A stretch of 64,000 nucleotides of DNA. Source: Quercus robur (lineage: Eukaryota > Streptophyta > Magnoliopsida > Fagales > Fagaceae). A model generated the notes under the pieces. That model was not told the DNA's origin and ran no database searches. It worked only from the letters and a program-made list of their open reading frames with translations. The stretch covers positions 82,605,862-82,669,861 of the forward strand of contig NC_065535.1 in NCBI RefSeq assembly GCF_932294415.1, given 5' to 3'. This document shows, piece after piece, positions 23,957 through 36,300 of this stretch (the first letter of the stretch is position 1; every line of letters starts with the position of its first letter). Both the position numbers and the translations under genes were made by a program.

Positions 23957-24689
23957 AAAAAGTCTTTGTTTCAAATTAAATCCCAAAATTTTAGTTTTTC
24001 TAATTAAAGTTCCAAAATTATGAAACTGTTTCAATTTAAAGCCTTCATCAGTCTTAGTTATTCTGCATGGTAATGGAATAGGGAAAAACGAGAAACTTTG
24101 AAATGGATTTGGGTTTCTTGCCTTTCTTTGGTTAGTTATTGTCCACAATAACATAGATGACAAAGATAAAAACTTCAAAATTAATACAACTTCATAAGGT
24201 TGAGATTTTTATTAGCAAAATTAAAATATGGACCTCATTTAAAAACACAATATATACTTTGAGACTTTTCATATAATTTCTATTAAAAATTGAACATAAC
24301 AAAATTTTTATGTTCAAAAATAGAATTATTTTCTTTCAATACAAAACCAACAGATGATTTTAAATGTATTTTGACAAATACCATCAGTTAAATCTAACTG
24401 AAGGGAGTGTTTAGAACTCTTTGAGTACTTTACTATTCTCTAAATGTGTGTAGCCTCTACTGTTCCATACACACCATATAATTACAATGAAGAATTCCTT
24501 AGAGGTGACCTTAAGATGCTAGTTAGGAAATTTGAACCCAGGAGCATCCCATGGATCTGATGAAGTTTTGGGAACCACTAGACGAACATGTTGGGGTTTC
24601 ATTGATTATATCTTAAGTAATGCTAGAGATAAAATTTTCATAATTGCTAAAATGATACACTATGATTAGAATAATATCATTTTTGTGGA

Positions 24690-24850
24690 TTTCAGTTAAC
24701 TCAACTAGTAAAATCTTTGATAGTTGAATAAAAAATCTAGAATTCAATCCCCACCTACATCAAAAACCAATTGGTGTCTTAGTCTGATAATAAAGAGATA
24801 TTATCAGGAGCAGATATCATAGGTTGAAACTATTTCAAAAAAAAAGAATA
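24690..24850 (+). mobile_element. tRNA-derived SINE
   Basis: An A-box-like TTAACTCAACTAGTA and a B-box-like GAATTCAATCCCC are followed by TGTCTTAGTCTGATAATAAAGAG and an end with CATAGGTTGAAACT plus an A-run. Diverged copies of the same body occur in reverse at 26615-26735, 40508-40670, 44205-44310 and 44836-44940. Confidence 0.6.
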
Positions 24851-27079
24851 ACATCATTTTCACATGAGTTATTGTTGATGCAATTTTTATTAGTACCAAT
24901 TGTGAAACACCCCCTAAACAATTATGTTGTTGCACTAAGACCCCTAATCTTATTTAAATTTTGGCCAATTTAGTACAACAAGTGTAATATTGTAGCAAAT
25001 AGCCCTTTTTATCAACATTTTGTCCAACTTACTAATGGAGAGAACACATGACTCTCATGTGAGTCACAAAAAGCAAATTATAATGGAAACAAACAGAGAG
25101 GATGTTATTCGATCATGTAGGTTTTGTTGGGGGAGGGGTGTATGGATGATTTGGTACTCATAGATTATGATTCGAGGAATTATTTGAAAGGAGTTTATAT
25201 TTGAGATCGGTTTACACTCTGTTTGGGAGGAGTGAAAGAAAAAATTATTTTGTAATATTCATTCCATTTCATTGTTTAGGAGTTTCAATGGAGAGAATGA
25301 AAAAACCGTTCTCCTATTTGAGAGTTTTAATGGAGAGAATGAAAATACTATTCCCTTGTTTGGAAGTTCAACTTTTTTTTTTTTTAATGAGGGAATGAAT
25401 GAAATAAAAAGAATTATTTTGGAATCTTTCTTCCATTCCATTGTTTGAGAATTTTAATGGAAGGAATGAGAAGGTCTTTCCATTCCTTTGTTTGGGAATT
25501 TAAGTGGAAGATAATGAAATTGGTAGGAGGAAACATTCATTCCTCCCGTTTCCCTCAAAATCTCAAATGTTCAATATATATATATATATATATTTATATA
25601 TATTAATAGCCAGAGCTGAAAGAAAATTCAATCTGGAATTCAATTAGAGTTTAATTTTGCGCTATATGTTTCATCTAATCTAAACTTTTAAATTTTTGTG
25701 CCAAGTAAATTGATTTAGTGTAAAATTGGATTTCAATTAGAGTTTAATTTTGCATCACATGTCTCATATATATTTTTTTAATTTTTGTGCCAAGTGAATT
25801 AATTTAGTGTAGAAAATGAGAAGTCCAATATAAATAAACCTAGGTAATATATATATATATATATATATTTTTTTTTTTTATAACCAAAACTTAGAGAAAA
25901 TTTTATTAGAATCAAAATTAGATTTTGCCTTTGTTAGCTTTTCATACAAATAAAATTGTTTAGACTTTTGCTTTCTTTTCTTTTTTTGAACTAATGAGTA
26001 TACTTTTTATACTGTTTATATTTAAATATTTTGTATGTGAAGATTTTGAATGTAACAAACTATAATTGAGCTACACAATTCCATACACCTATCTCCATTT
26101 AATTTAGGAGATACTATTGAACCAATTTATTATTTTATTTTGTGTTGTATTTAATAGAATTTCATGAATAGTGATAGTGAATTAATATTGTATATGTAGT
26201 GTCTAATAGTGATTTTCAAAATTATATTCATAACAACAGTGTAATGAGAAACTTGGCACAACCAAAATCATTCAAATTGCAAGGAAAAATTATTTTAGTA
26301 CCTCCAAATGTCCTAGTTGAATTAATGTCTTATATATTCAACAACTCAAACTAACATCAATAGCACTACTAAAATTCATCATTCCTATGCGTAAGCACAA
26401 ATTACATACTAGTTGAAAGTAATAGGATGGAATTGAATTAAGTTTAATAAATTTTTTATTAAAACATCCAAAATGCCCTTATACATTATGTCATTTATTT
26501 TAAAATAAGAGTGTACTAGTAATATTATTATAAAATGATTCTATTTTGTTCCTTATATGTTGAACCAAGCAAAGTTACTTATTATATTTCATTCATTTCC
26601 ATTATTTTATTTTTGATAGAGTTTCAATTTATGACATCTGCTCATGATTATTGTTCTTTATAATCAAATCAAGATCTCTTATTTAATGACAATAGACTTT
26701 ACTGATTGAACTAAATAGAACAAACTTCCATTATTTTATTTTAAAACATCAAAACACGATTACTTAATTATATTCTTTTTTTTTCTTTTCATTACTTAAA
26801 TACATTTTATTTCATTATTTTCCATTCTTTTACGATTTACCTATTTTATTCCTCCATGAACTTCTAAATGAAGTGTTAGATTTTCATAAAATAAAAAAGA
26901 AAGGGTTAGATGCATACTTATAAATTGGGTCATGTAAGAGATCAGATGGTGTGGGTGTAGTGTAGTAGGTTGTGCTATGAGTGTTATTATGAACAATTTT
27001 TATCAGACAAAATCGCCTCGTTTTAATTGCATCAAAACTAAATTACATCATTCTGAACTCAAAAGTGTGACATGTTATT

Positions 27080-27175
27080 GTGCACCTTTAGTGCGATGGT
27101 CACTCTATACGTATTAGTACTTGTGGGGTGTTGGGGGCATGGGCCGAGTAGAAAAACTCCCAATTAAAACGATAG
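27080..27175 (+). repeat. SINE fragment of a second family
   Basis: The phrase GTGCGATGGTCACTCTATACG and the GGGGTGTTGGGGGCATGGG stretch match the element at 41585-41720. The 3' part with the B box is missing. Confidence 0.45.
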
Positions 27176-27303
27176 GTGTGGATAGGGACCAAATCAAAAA
27201 TTTTAAATTTAAAAGGGGTAAGTTAAGAAATACTCAAAACTTTATGGTTGAAATTTATAAATAATTTTTTTGTAGTGCTATGCCCCTCTTCCTTTTTTTT
27301 TAG

Positions 27304-30300
27304 ATGGCGAAATTTGAATCCAACTCCAAGTTAGTTAAAACGAGTTTGGAGTCAAGCAAGAAAAGCAAAATGGAACGATGGTGGCGGTGGCGGAGTGGGA
27401 GCGAGAAATGGGTGCCATGGCTGATACTGCTTCTTCATATCGTCTCCATTCTCATTTTCACCAGAGGCTTCCTCCTCACCCGCACTGAGCTTCCCTTTTA
27501 CAGCCATTGCTCCGATGCTTCCCAATCACCTTGCTTCTCTTCTTCTTCTTCTTCTCCTTCAAATTCTTCGCGTTGTTGGACCAAACCCGCCATCGATCGC
27601 CTCGTCATCATTGTCCTCGACGCACTCAGGTATTTCCTATCCCTATTTTCTCTCTTTCTTCTTCTTCTTCTCTTTTTTCAAATTATTATATATATTGTTT
27701 TGAATTTTAGGTTTGACTTCGTTGCTCCGAGTACATTTTTCGAAGGTTAGTGATCGTTTTTACTGTTTCGGATTAGGGTTTAAAGGATTAAGTAGAAGAA
27801 GAAGATTGATTGAGTTTGAGTGAATGTTTGACAGAGTCGAAGCCATGGATGGACAAATTGAAAGTGATACAAAGACTGGCTTCGGAGCGAGGATCATCGG
27901 CTAGGATTTTCAAAGCTATTGCGGATCCACCTACCACCAGTTTGCAGCGTTTGAAAGTCTACTTCTTTTCCTTACTTCACAATCACTAATACTTTACTTC
28001 TTCTATCTGTATTTGTGTGTGAATTTTGGTCTGCACTTTATTTATTCATTACTATTATTATTCAAAAAAAGAAAAAAAAACTATTAATATGGTGATGCTA
28101 AGAACTGGAATTCAATGTGTCCAGTGAGCTTTTAGCTCAAATAACAGTCACTTCTTCTTTGCATTAGTAACGGGTGGGGTTCAAGAGTCAAGACTCTCCG
28201 AGTGAGTGTACGACTTACCAATGGAAAAAAAGAGAGAAGAAGATTTGAGCTAACTGGTATTCAGATAGTAATGTAGTTGAAAATATTATGATAAATTCTT
28301 TTGTTGTGATGAAAAGGTGTCATGTAATGCAGCTCCTATGGAGACCCTTTTGTTGAGTTTGTTGGTTTCGGTGGAATTTCAATTAATTTTGGATGTGTTG
28401 GTTTCCTTAAAGCATTCAATACTTTTAGTTGTATTACTGGCCGTGAAGGACTCGAACAAAATTTACATGTGAAGCATGAGCTTTACCTCTAATAATGTCT
28501 TGTTCCTCTTGTAATATTTTCAGGGCCTGACAACTGGTGGACTGCCCACTTTTATTGATGTTGGGAATAGCTTTGGCGCTCCAGCAATTGTTGAAGATAA
28601 CTTTATACATCAGGTGGGTTTTTGATTTCTTTTGCTCACATTAAGGACTTTCGCCTCATCAGTTTGATGGGTAGTGTGTACAAGCTGCTGTCCAAGGTGT
28701 TGGCTAATAGGTTGAGGGTGGTTTTGGATAACCTCATCTCTGAGACTCAAAATTCATTCGTTGGCAGAAGGCAGATTCTGGATTCAATGCTTATTGCAAA
28801 TAAATGCCTGGATAGCAGTTTAAAGAGCAGAATGCTGGGTGTGGTTTGCAAGCTGGATATTGAAAAAGCTTATGACCATGTGAACTGGGAGGCCTTGTTT
28901 TATTTGTTGGGCCGGATGGGTTTTGGTTTAAAATGGAGGGGGTGGATTAAGGCTTGCGTTTCGTCTGTCCATTTTTCAGTCCTGGTAAATGGATCCCCTG
29001 AAGGTTTTTTTGGAAGCTCTCGTGGGTTGAGACAAGGGGACCCACTATCCCCGCTTTTGTTTCTTTTGATTATGGAGGTTTTAAGTAGACTCTTGAAGAA
29101 GACAGAGGAGTGTAATCCTATTCGGGGTTTTCATGTGGGAGTTGTGAACTCTGTTGGTGTGCGTATTTCCCATCTGTTATTTGCTGATGACGCTATCTTA
29201 TTTTGTGATGCCTCTAGGGATCAGCGGCTGTCCATAAGGTTGGTGTTGTCGTGTTTTCAGGCTTTTATGGGTTTGAAGGTCAATGTAGGGAAAAGTGAGA
29301 TTGTCTTTGTTGGGGAGATGAATAATCTAGATGCTCTGGCTAATATTCTTCACTGTAGAGTGGGCAGTTTGCCTATGAAATATCTAGGGATGCCATTGGG
29401 AACTTCTTTTAAGACAGCCTCGATTTGGAATCCTATTTTGGAGAAAATGGAGAAGAAGCTATATGGGTGGAAGCGTCACTATTTATCTAAGGGTGGAAGG
29501 CTCATGTTACTTAAGAGTACTCTCTCAAGTCTCCCAACGTACTTTTTATCTCTTTTTACTATTCTTAAAGCTGTGGCTGCTAGATTGGAAAGTATTCAGA
29601 GGAATTTCCTTTAGGGGTCTTCTGAGGGGAGTTTCAAATATCCTTTGGTGGCTTGGGAAAATGTGTGTTTACCCGTTGAGATGGGTGGTTTGGGGATAAG
29701 AAGTGTGGTGCCTTTTAATCAAGCTTTATTAGGGAAATGGCTGTGGAGATACGGTCGTGAAGTTACCCATCTCTGGCGGCGAGTTATCTCCTCTAAATAT
29801 GGTGAGGGTCAAGGGGGGTGGAGTACTAATGTTTGTAGGAGGACTCATGGGTGTGGCCTTTGGAGAAGCATTAATGTAGGGTGGGAGAGCTTTTCTAAGC
29901 ATCTGACTTTTGTAGTGGGGTAAAACACTCGTATCTGCTTTTGGCATGATAGGTGGATTGGTGACAATACTCTAAAAGTTCTCTATCCTAAGCTCTATGT
30001 GTGTTCAATGGTCAAGGATGCTTGTATCTCTAAGGTTTTGTGGATTCCAGAAGGGGGTACTATTGGAGTGTGGAATTTAAGGTTTTATAGAGCTTTTAAA
30101 GATTGGGAGTTGGCTGCATCTTTTTCTCTACTTCAGCTTATCCAAACTCGTATTCCTCGGGGTGATAGGAGAGATACTCTTTATTGGTGACTTAAAGGTC
30201 AGTAAGTTTGACACTTGGTCTTACTACCATGCAATTCGGGGTGCTTCGAATTCTTTGTTTCCTTGGAAGGGTGTTTGGAAACCAAAGATTCCTAAGTGTG

Positions 30301-33300
30301 TGGCGTTCTTTTTGTGGACAGCTGTACATGGTCGGATCCTCATTTTGGATAATCTAATGATTAAGGGTTGCCCTTTGGCTAATAGGTGTTGTATGTGTTG
30401 CTGTGATGGGGAGTTGGTTGACCACCTTCTTCTTCATTGTCCTGTTACCCATTCCCTATGGACTTTTATGCTATAGGCCTTTGGTATTCATTGGGTTATG
30501 CCAGGATTGGTGGCGGGTTTGTTATCTTGTTGGCATCAGTGGCTTGGGAAGCATTATTCGGACATTTGGAACTTGGTTCCAGGGTACTTAATGTGGATTG
30601 TGTGGTTGGAACGAAATTGTTGATCCTTTGAGGACAAAGAGAAGACGTTGGATGAGTTAAAGGTTTTATGCCATCGTAGTCTTTTGGAGTGGTCTCATTG
30701 TTGGGGTTTTATGGATTGTTCTCTCTCTGAGTTTTTGTCCTCCCTTAGCTTAGTTTCCTGACTACCCTCTGTTTGTTGTGCTGTTTGTTTCTTTTATTTC
30801 TTGTTGTTCATCATCATGAACTTCTTGTTTTTTCATTTTTCTCTCATTTATAATAGCTTTCTGATTACCTATCAAAAAAAAATATTTTGCTCCTTTTATT
30901 GTGATGTAAATTTAATATAAGGGGCCTGCTTGCAGTTGGTTCAAAATGGAAAGCGAGTAGTGATGATGGGGGATGATACATGGACACAGTTGTTCCCTGA
31001 TCATTTCAAAAAATCTTTTCCGTACCCATCTTTTAATGTTAAAGATCTCCATACGGTATGTCATGTTTACATGTATGTTTAACTTTCAAGTACTTCTTCC
31101 CTATAATATTTGATTGAGTAAGATGTTGTTAGTTGATCATTACAGGTAGACAATGGATGCATTGACCACCTACTTCCAACCTTGTATGAAGAAGATTGGG
31201 ATGTTCTTATAGCACATTTTCTTGGTGTGGTATGATTGACTTTATTTGTTAGGCAAGAATTGGTTATAAATTATTTAATTTGACCATATCCAATTTGTGT
31301 TAGTCAGGCAATATTCTGGTTGCAAAAGATTAGGATGTGGTGACTCTACAATGAGAACAAGGATATGAAGGAGTGCTCTAGGATTATCTCTCTTTACCAC
31401 TAGACATGCACTCTAGACACTGATAGTTATTCTCCAAGCTGAATTTTATATATATTTATCACTAGACATGCACTCTAGCCTCTTGTAATTTTCAGAAGTT
31501 GACTGCAGTATGGACTTCATGTCAAAGCCAGTGTTTCCAAGAAAATGCAATTAAAGTCATATCATGTTTCTCATATCTTTAGAGATGCATGGCTTAAAAG
31601 AAAAAATTACTTTCAAATTCAATGTGCTGCATGATTTCTAAAATAAACTGAGGCGCTTAAAGAGTTTAATGAGACCAACTATGCTTTTAAGAGAGGGATG
31701 TTGGGTGACCAAGAGTTGTCTTGTTCGTATATAATTGTTGCAAGTCTCTTTGAGGGTTGAAGTTAAGCATTACCTGGTTGGTACTTGGTAATTACTAATT
31801 ATTTAATCAGCTTGCTCTCATTTAAAGAGCTAGAACAAAGTCAATCAGTATCATCCATGCTTAGGCCTGCCCTTGTTTAACCTTTTTGTTTTATTGCATT
31901 GACACAAACGATGTAATGTTTGCTATTTTCTTCTCCTAAAGAGTTACATCAAGTTGTTTAGAGCTTCATGAGTCACAAATTATCACCTCCTCTTGGTGTA
32001 TATAGTTGCATGCTGTAGGGGAAAACTAATATTCCTTGATCATTTATATGTGATTCAGGATCATGCGGGCCACATATTTGGTGTTGATTCCACTCCAATG
32101 ATAGAAAAATTGGAGCAATACAATGCCATTTTAGAGGTATGTTTGTTGAATATATTCACACAAATCTTGCATTTCTCTTCGGTGAATTCCTTATCCTTGT
32201 TCTCTTGCAATTCGGCTTGGCACACATCAAGTTGCAATGACAACATTTTCAGGTTTTTAAATTTATAATTTTTCCCACAATAATCAAAGTTTCTGCTGGT
32301 TCTTATGCTGTTAGATGTTACTGTAAATTAACTATTGGAAATAGTGGGGTTTTTGTGGAATATTTGTTTTAGGTGCATAACAAGTTATTTTTATAAGATT
32401 GTATTTTTGGTGCTGTACTTCTTGAACTACCTAAAATCCTGCTTAACATTGCCTTCTTTCTGTCTTTGCTTACTTCAACAGACTGATCACTTATTCTGTT
32501 TCAGAAAGTAATTGAAATGTTGGAAAGCCAATCTGGACCAGGTGGCATACATGAGAATACGCTTCTTCTAGTGATGGGTGACCATGGACAAACCTTAAAT
32601 GGTGATCATGGTGGAGGGAGTCCTGAAGAGGTGTAATATATATATTTCTACTATACTTTGCTGTTAAGAAATCCATTAATCATGCTAACTCTGGTAACAT
32701 AATGCAGGTTGAAACATCAATGTTTGCCATGAGTTTTAAGAAGCCTACTCTTTCTATTCCGTATGAGTTTCATACTCCAACTTGTGAACAAGATTTGGTA
32801 TTGCCTTTCTCTTACATGCTGTTGGCTTCAAGATTTCTCTCCTCAATTGGTTGCTTCCCCTTGGCTTTCTTATCCTTTCTCTACTTTTAGGAGGATGAGA
32901 AATTTCTTCATTTTAGAGTTGTTCCTTTCTTTGCTCGTGTCTCTTCTGCCAAAAAAGAAAAAAAAGAAAATATTCAACTAGAGAAAGTGTTAAAGGTGGA
33001 TGAAACTTAATTAGATGTGGCTTTTGTAGAGTTTTAGAGATAGAATATATGGATAGACAATGTAATCTGTTGGTTGATTTCAAGCATGACATTTCCAGTT
33101 GATAAACAAGTGTTGGGTTTTTAGAGTCAAGGCCCAAGTATTTTTTAGTGGGTCGCTTTTCTTCTGGAATAAATTTTTTCATCCTCCACTTTCAGGATGG
33201 GAAGAAGTTCTGCATCAGCTCTATCCAACAGGTTGAAATGGTTTATCTATCTGATGACATATCTTTAAACTTCTTTTCTCTTGATTTAATTATTTTATAT

Positions 33301-36300
33301 TTCTCATATGACCTGTATTAAGTCAAGTCACTCTCTGCAGCTTGACTTTGCAGTAACAATGACAGCACTGCTTGGTGTCCCCTTTCCTTATGGAAGGTGC
33401 AGTGTAAGCATCCCATTGGTATCGACTTTTATATATGTTCATCTTATTTTTCATATACTTATAGGATGGATTTATGAATGATTGCCAAGCTCAACTTTAT
33501 TTTTCCTCACTTCCTTGTCAGTGATGCAGGATCCTTTGGACAAAGAACTATAAATTGTATATTTAATATTTAAATTTGGTTTAATGTAGAAATGGCTTCA
33601 ATAATTACACTTTGGTGGAGTAGAGTTCAATGTAGCATGGATTTTCATGAGGAAGTTTAATTGGTTTTATTTCTGATTTTCTGGAGGAAAAAGAAATAAA
33701 TGTAATTATCAGACCTTCTAGTCCCAATTAAAAACCTCAGGTAAATTAATCCCAGATTTCCTAAGCAATTGTACCTAGGAATGGAGGCAATCATACTTTC
33801 TAGCAAAGCTTCGAAGCTGTAGGAATCTGGCATTCCTTGTTCTGTTTGACAGTTTGACTAGAACTCCTAAATATGAAACTAAAAGATCTTTAGAAAGTTT
33901 GGCAGTTCAAACCAGCCATAGACCATGATAGGCTGGACATAAAGCCCAAAAGCAGATCTAGACTCACATACTGATGAAATGCTCGTGGGCCCACTAAAGC
34001 TCATTCTGGAAAATTTGGAAGTCTTTAACCCTTGACACAATTAAAAATAAATGGAGCTTCCCTGGTTGGCCTTATATCAGCATTATTTTTTTAAAGCTAA
34101 AACTTGAGCATTATAATCAGCTTTTGCTGACTCTCAAAAGTCTTCAGTAGGTTGCTTGCAAAATCCTCCGTCTGCAAGTCCATAATGTTAATGGGATACG
34201 ATCACCATAGATCAGCCTAAGATTAAAATGGTTGTACCTAGTGCACAAGCTATTGCTTTTGCGATCTCTGGGAGAGGTGGTTGGTCTTGAATGAAGATAG
34301 GATTTGTTCCCTTCATATTGTTTGTGAACCTTGATGCTCATACTTGCTTATTTTTGAAACTGCAAAGCACCCTGTGTTCAAATTACACGAATCTGTGACT
34401 GTAATGAACTTCTATGACATTCATGTAAGTGCAGAATTGCATTTTACTGTGATTATTTTAAGATCAAGGAGTTTGTTCATATTAGATTAATTTTATAAGG
34501 GTTATATGATGTGGTATTTAGTTTGTGTCCCTGGGAAGAATTTTTTGAGGGTTATACTGGCTGATATATTTGTGGAAGTGGCATTTGAACATATATGAGA
34601 TTATTTTCTCTTATTGCTTAAAAAACTTGTTCTTTTATATGAGAGAATTGATGTATTAGACCACTAACTCACTTTTGTTCCATTATGTCATTATTTGGCT
34701 TGAATGTTATTGTGGGCATTTTCTCTTTTAGGATTAACACTGATGACTGATGAAATTCTTTATTAACCAGCATTGGGCGTGTTAATGCCGATCTATATGG
34801 TTTAGTTGCTGATACACTGAACTTGGAAGATGCTTGTTTAGAAAATTGCCAAAATCAGTCAAAACTGGAACAATGGATGCAAAATTACGTCAATGTACTC
34901 TGTATCAATTCTTGGCAGGTACATCTCATATTGGCTTTAGATCATAAACAAAGATCTCACAATTCATCTCTTTTCCATTTACTTTAGTGGGTTATAACAT
35001 GTGATCATGGTGGTGGACTTTAACATGACTTTCAAGTAAAGCATTTGAAGAACTTTTGCATGCTTTCAAATTCTTGGCATGGAAATTTATATTGAAAAGG
35101 TGCCAGCAGAACTAATCCTTCCTCCCCTAACGCTTTTAGTTATTTCTCGTCCAAGCTTGGCCAATGAGCCATTTCTCAACTGGCACTTCCTCCTCCTTTA
35201 ATAAGGGATGGAGGGTGAGGTTGTGGGTTCAAGGCCCCCCCCCCCCCCCCCCCCCCAAACTGAAAAAAAAAAAAAAAAAAAAAACCCTCACCCAAGCTTC
35301 TTTATTCTCTAAGATCTCTGAAAGATTTGGTAACTTCTCCCTAAAAGTCATTTGCTCCTCGTAACAAATTTATGAAGGTTGATCCTGCACATATTTGGCA
35401 CCTCTATTTTCCAGCATCCCCTAATTCATTATCAAGCTTTTGAGACACAATATTGATTCTCAACCACCTTTGCAGTGCAAGAACCATGCACACTTCAGAA
35501 ACCTTTGATTCCACATCAAAACTGAGCTCTTCCCCCCTTCTTTATGTTGGGTGGTGCTAATCATGATTGAGTCTAGATGATGGTACTTAGACTCAATTTT
35601 TACAAGCCAAGAAAATGCCTTATAAGCTTTTTCCTACCTCTTGGTTATGGGGTTTAGATTGTACAAAGAGAGATGTAATTGCCATCTCCTAAGTTCTCCC
35701 TGGGCTTGTCTTTTTTTGCCCTGTTCATGTCAAAGACCTCTTCTCATATGTTAATCTTGTTACACCATCCAAACCCATGGCTCCTTTGGCTTAAGTTATG
35801 AAATATTGTAAATAGAATGGTGGAACATGTAATTTGGAAAAAGGTTCGCATAACAATATCATCAATATGCATAGAGATCTATATCCTTAAAAATTTGCAT
35901 TGGGGTATGCCTCCAAACCTTTATGTATTAAGAAAGCCACGATTTTTTTAATTCTGTTTTATTATTGTTTTAATAATTAGCTGGCTACAAATTCTTCATT
36001 TAGAGACACATTTTTGTTTTTGTTAGTCATTACTTCGGTAACACTAGGACTCTTCTTGTTTAGGTGAAAAGGTATGTTGATGTTTATTCAGCGTCATCAG
36101 TCATTGGATTTTCCCATGAAGACTTGTTGCAAATAGCAGACGTATATGCTCAAGCAGAGGAGAATTGGTCACATACAAAGAAATCATTGTTAGATAAAAA
36201 TGAATGCTGTGATTCATTATTACCTGCTCTTAAGAGGCAAATTGATTTGTATGTTAATTTCCTAACAAGTGTTGCAGAGCTAGCACGCTCCAAATGGACT

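Larger units (their letters stand above)
23957..27303. other. Repeat-rich intergenic region between SEC11-B and PIG-O
   Basis: No gene is seen. It holds a plus-strand SINE (24690-24850), a MITE-like region with repeated GGAGAGAATGAAAA and TTTGGGAG phrases (about 25200-25560), TA microsatellites (25575-25592, 25848-25867), a minus-strand SINE fragment (26615-26735) and another SINE-like fragment (27080-27170). The PIG-O promoter should lie at the right end, but I see no clear TATA box. The TTTTTTTTAG directly before the ATG could be a splice acceptor of a 5' UTR intron. Confidence 0.5.

Noticed and set aside
28622-28640. ATG-like start of the 330-codon frame in PIG-O intron 4 as a real gene start
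   Set aside because: The LINE begins inside reverse transcriptase and its frame merely runs into intron sequence. The first residues are intronic, and the target duplication lies at 28630.
29999-30631. Short frames after the RT block as separate genes
   Set aside because: They are pieces of the same damaged LINE (connection and zinc-finger regions) in shifted frames.
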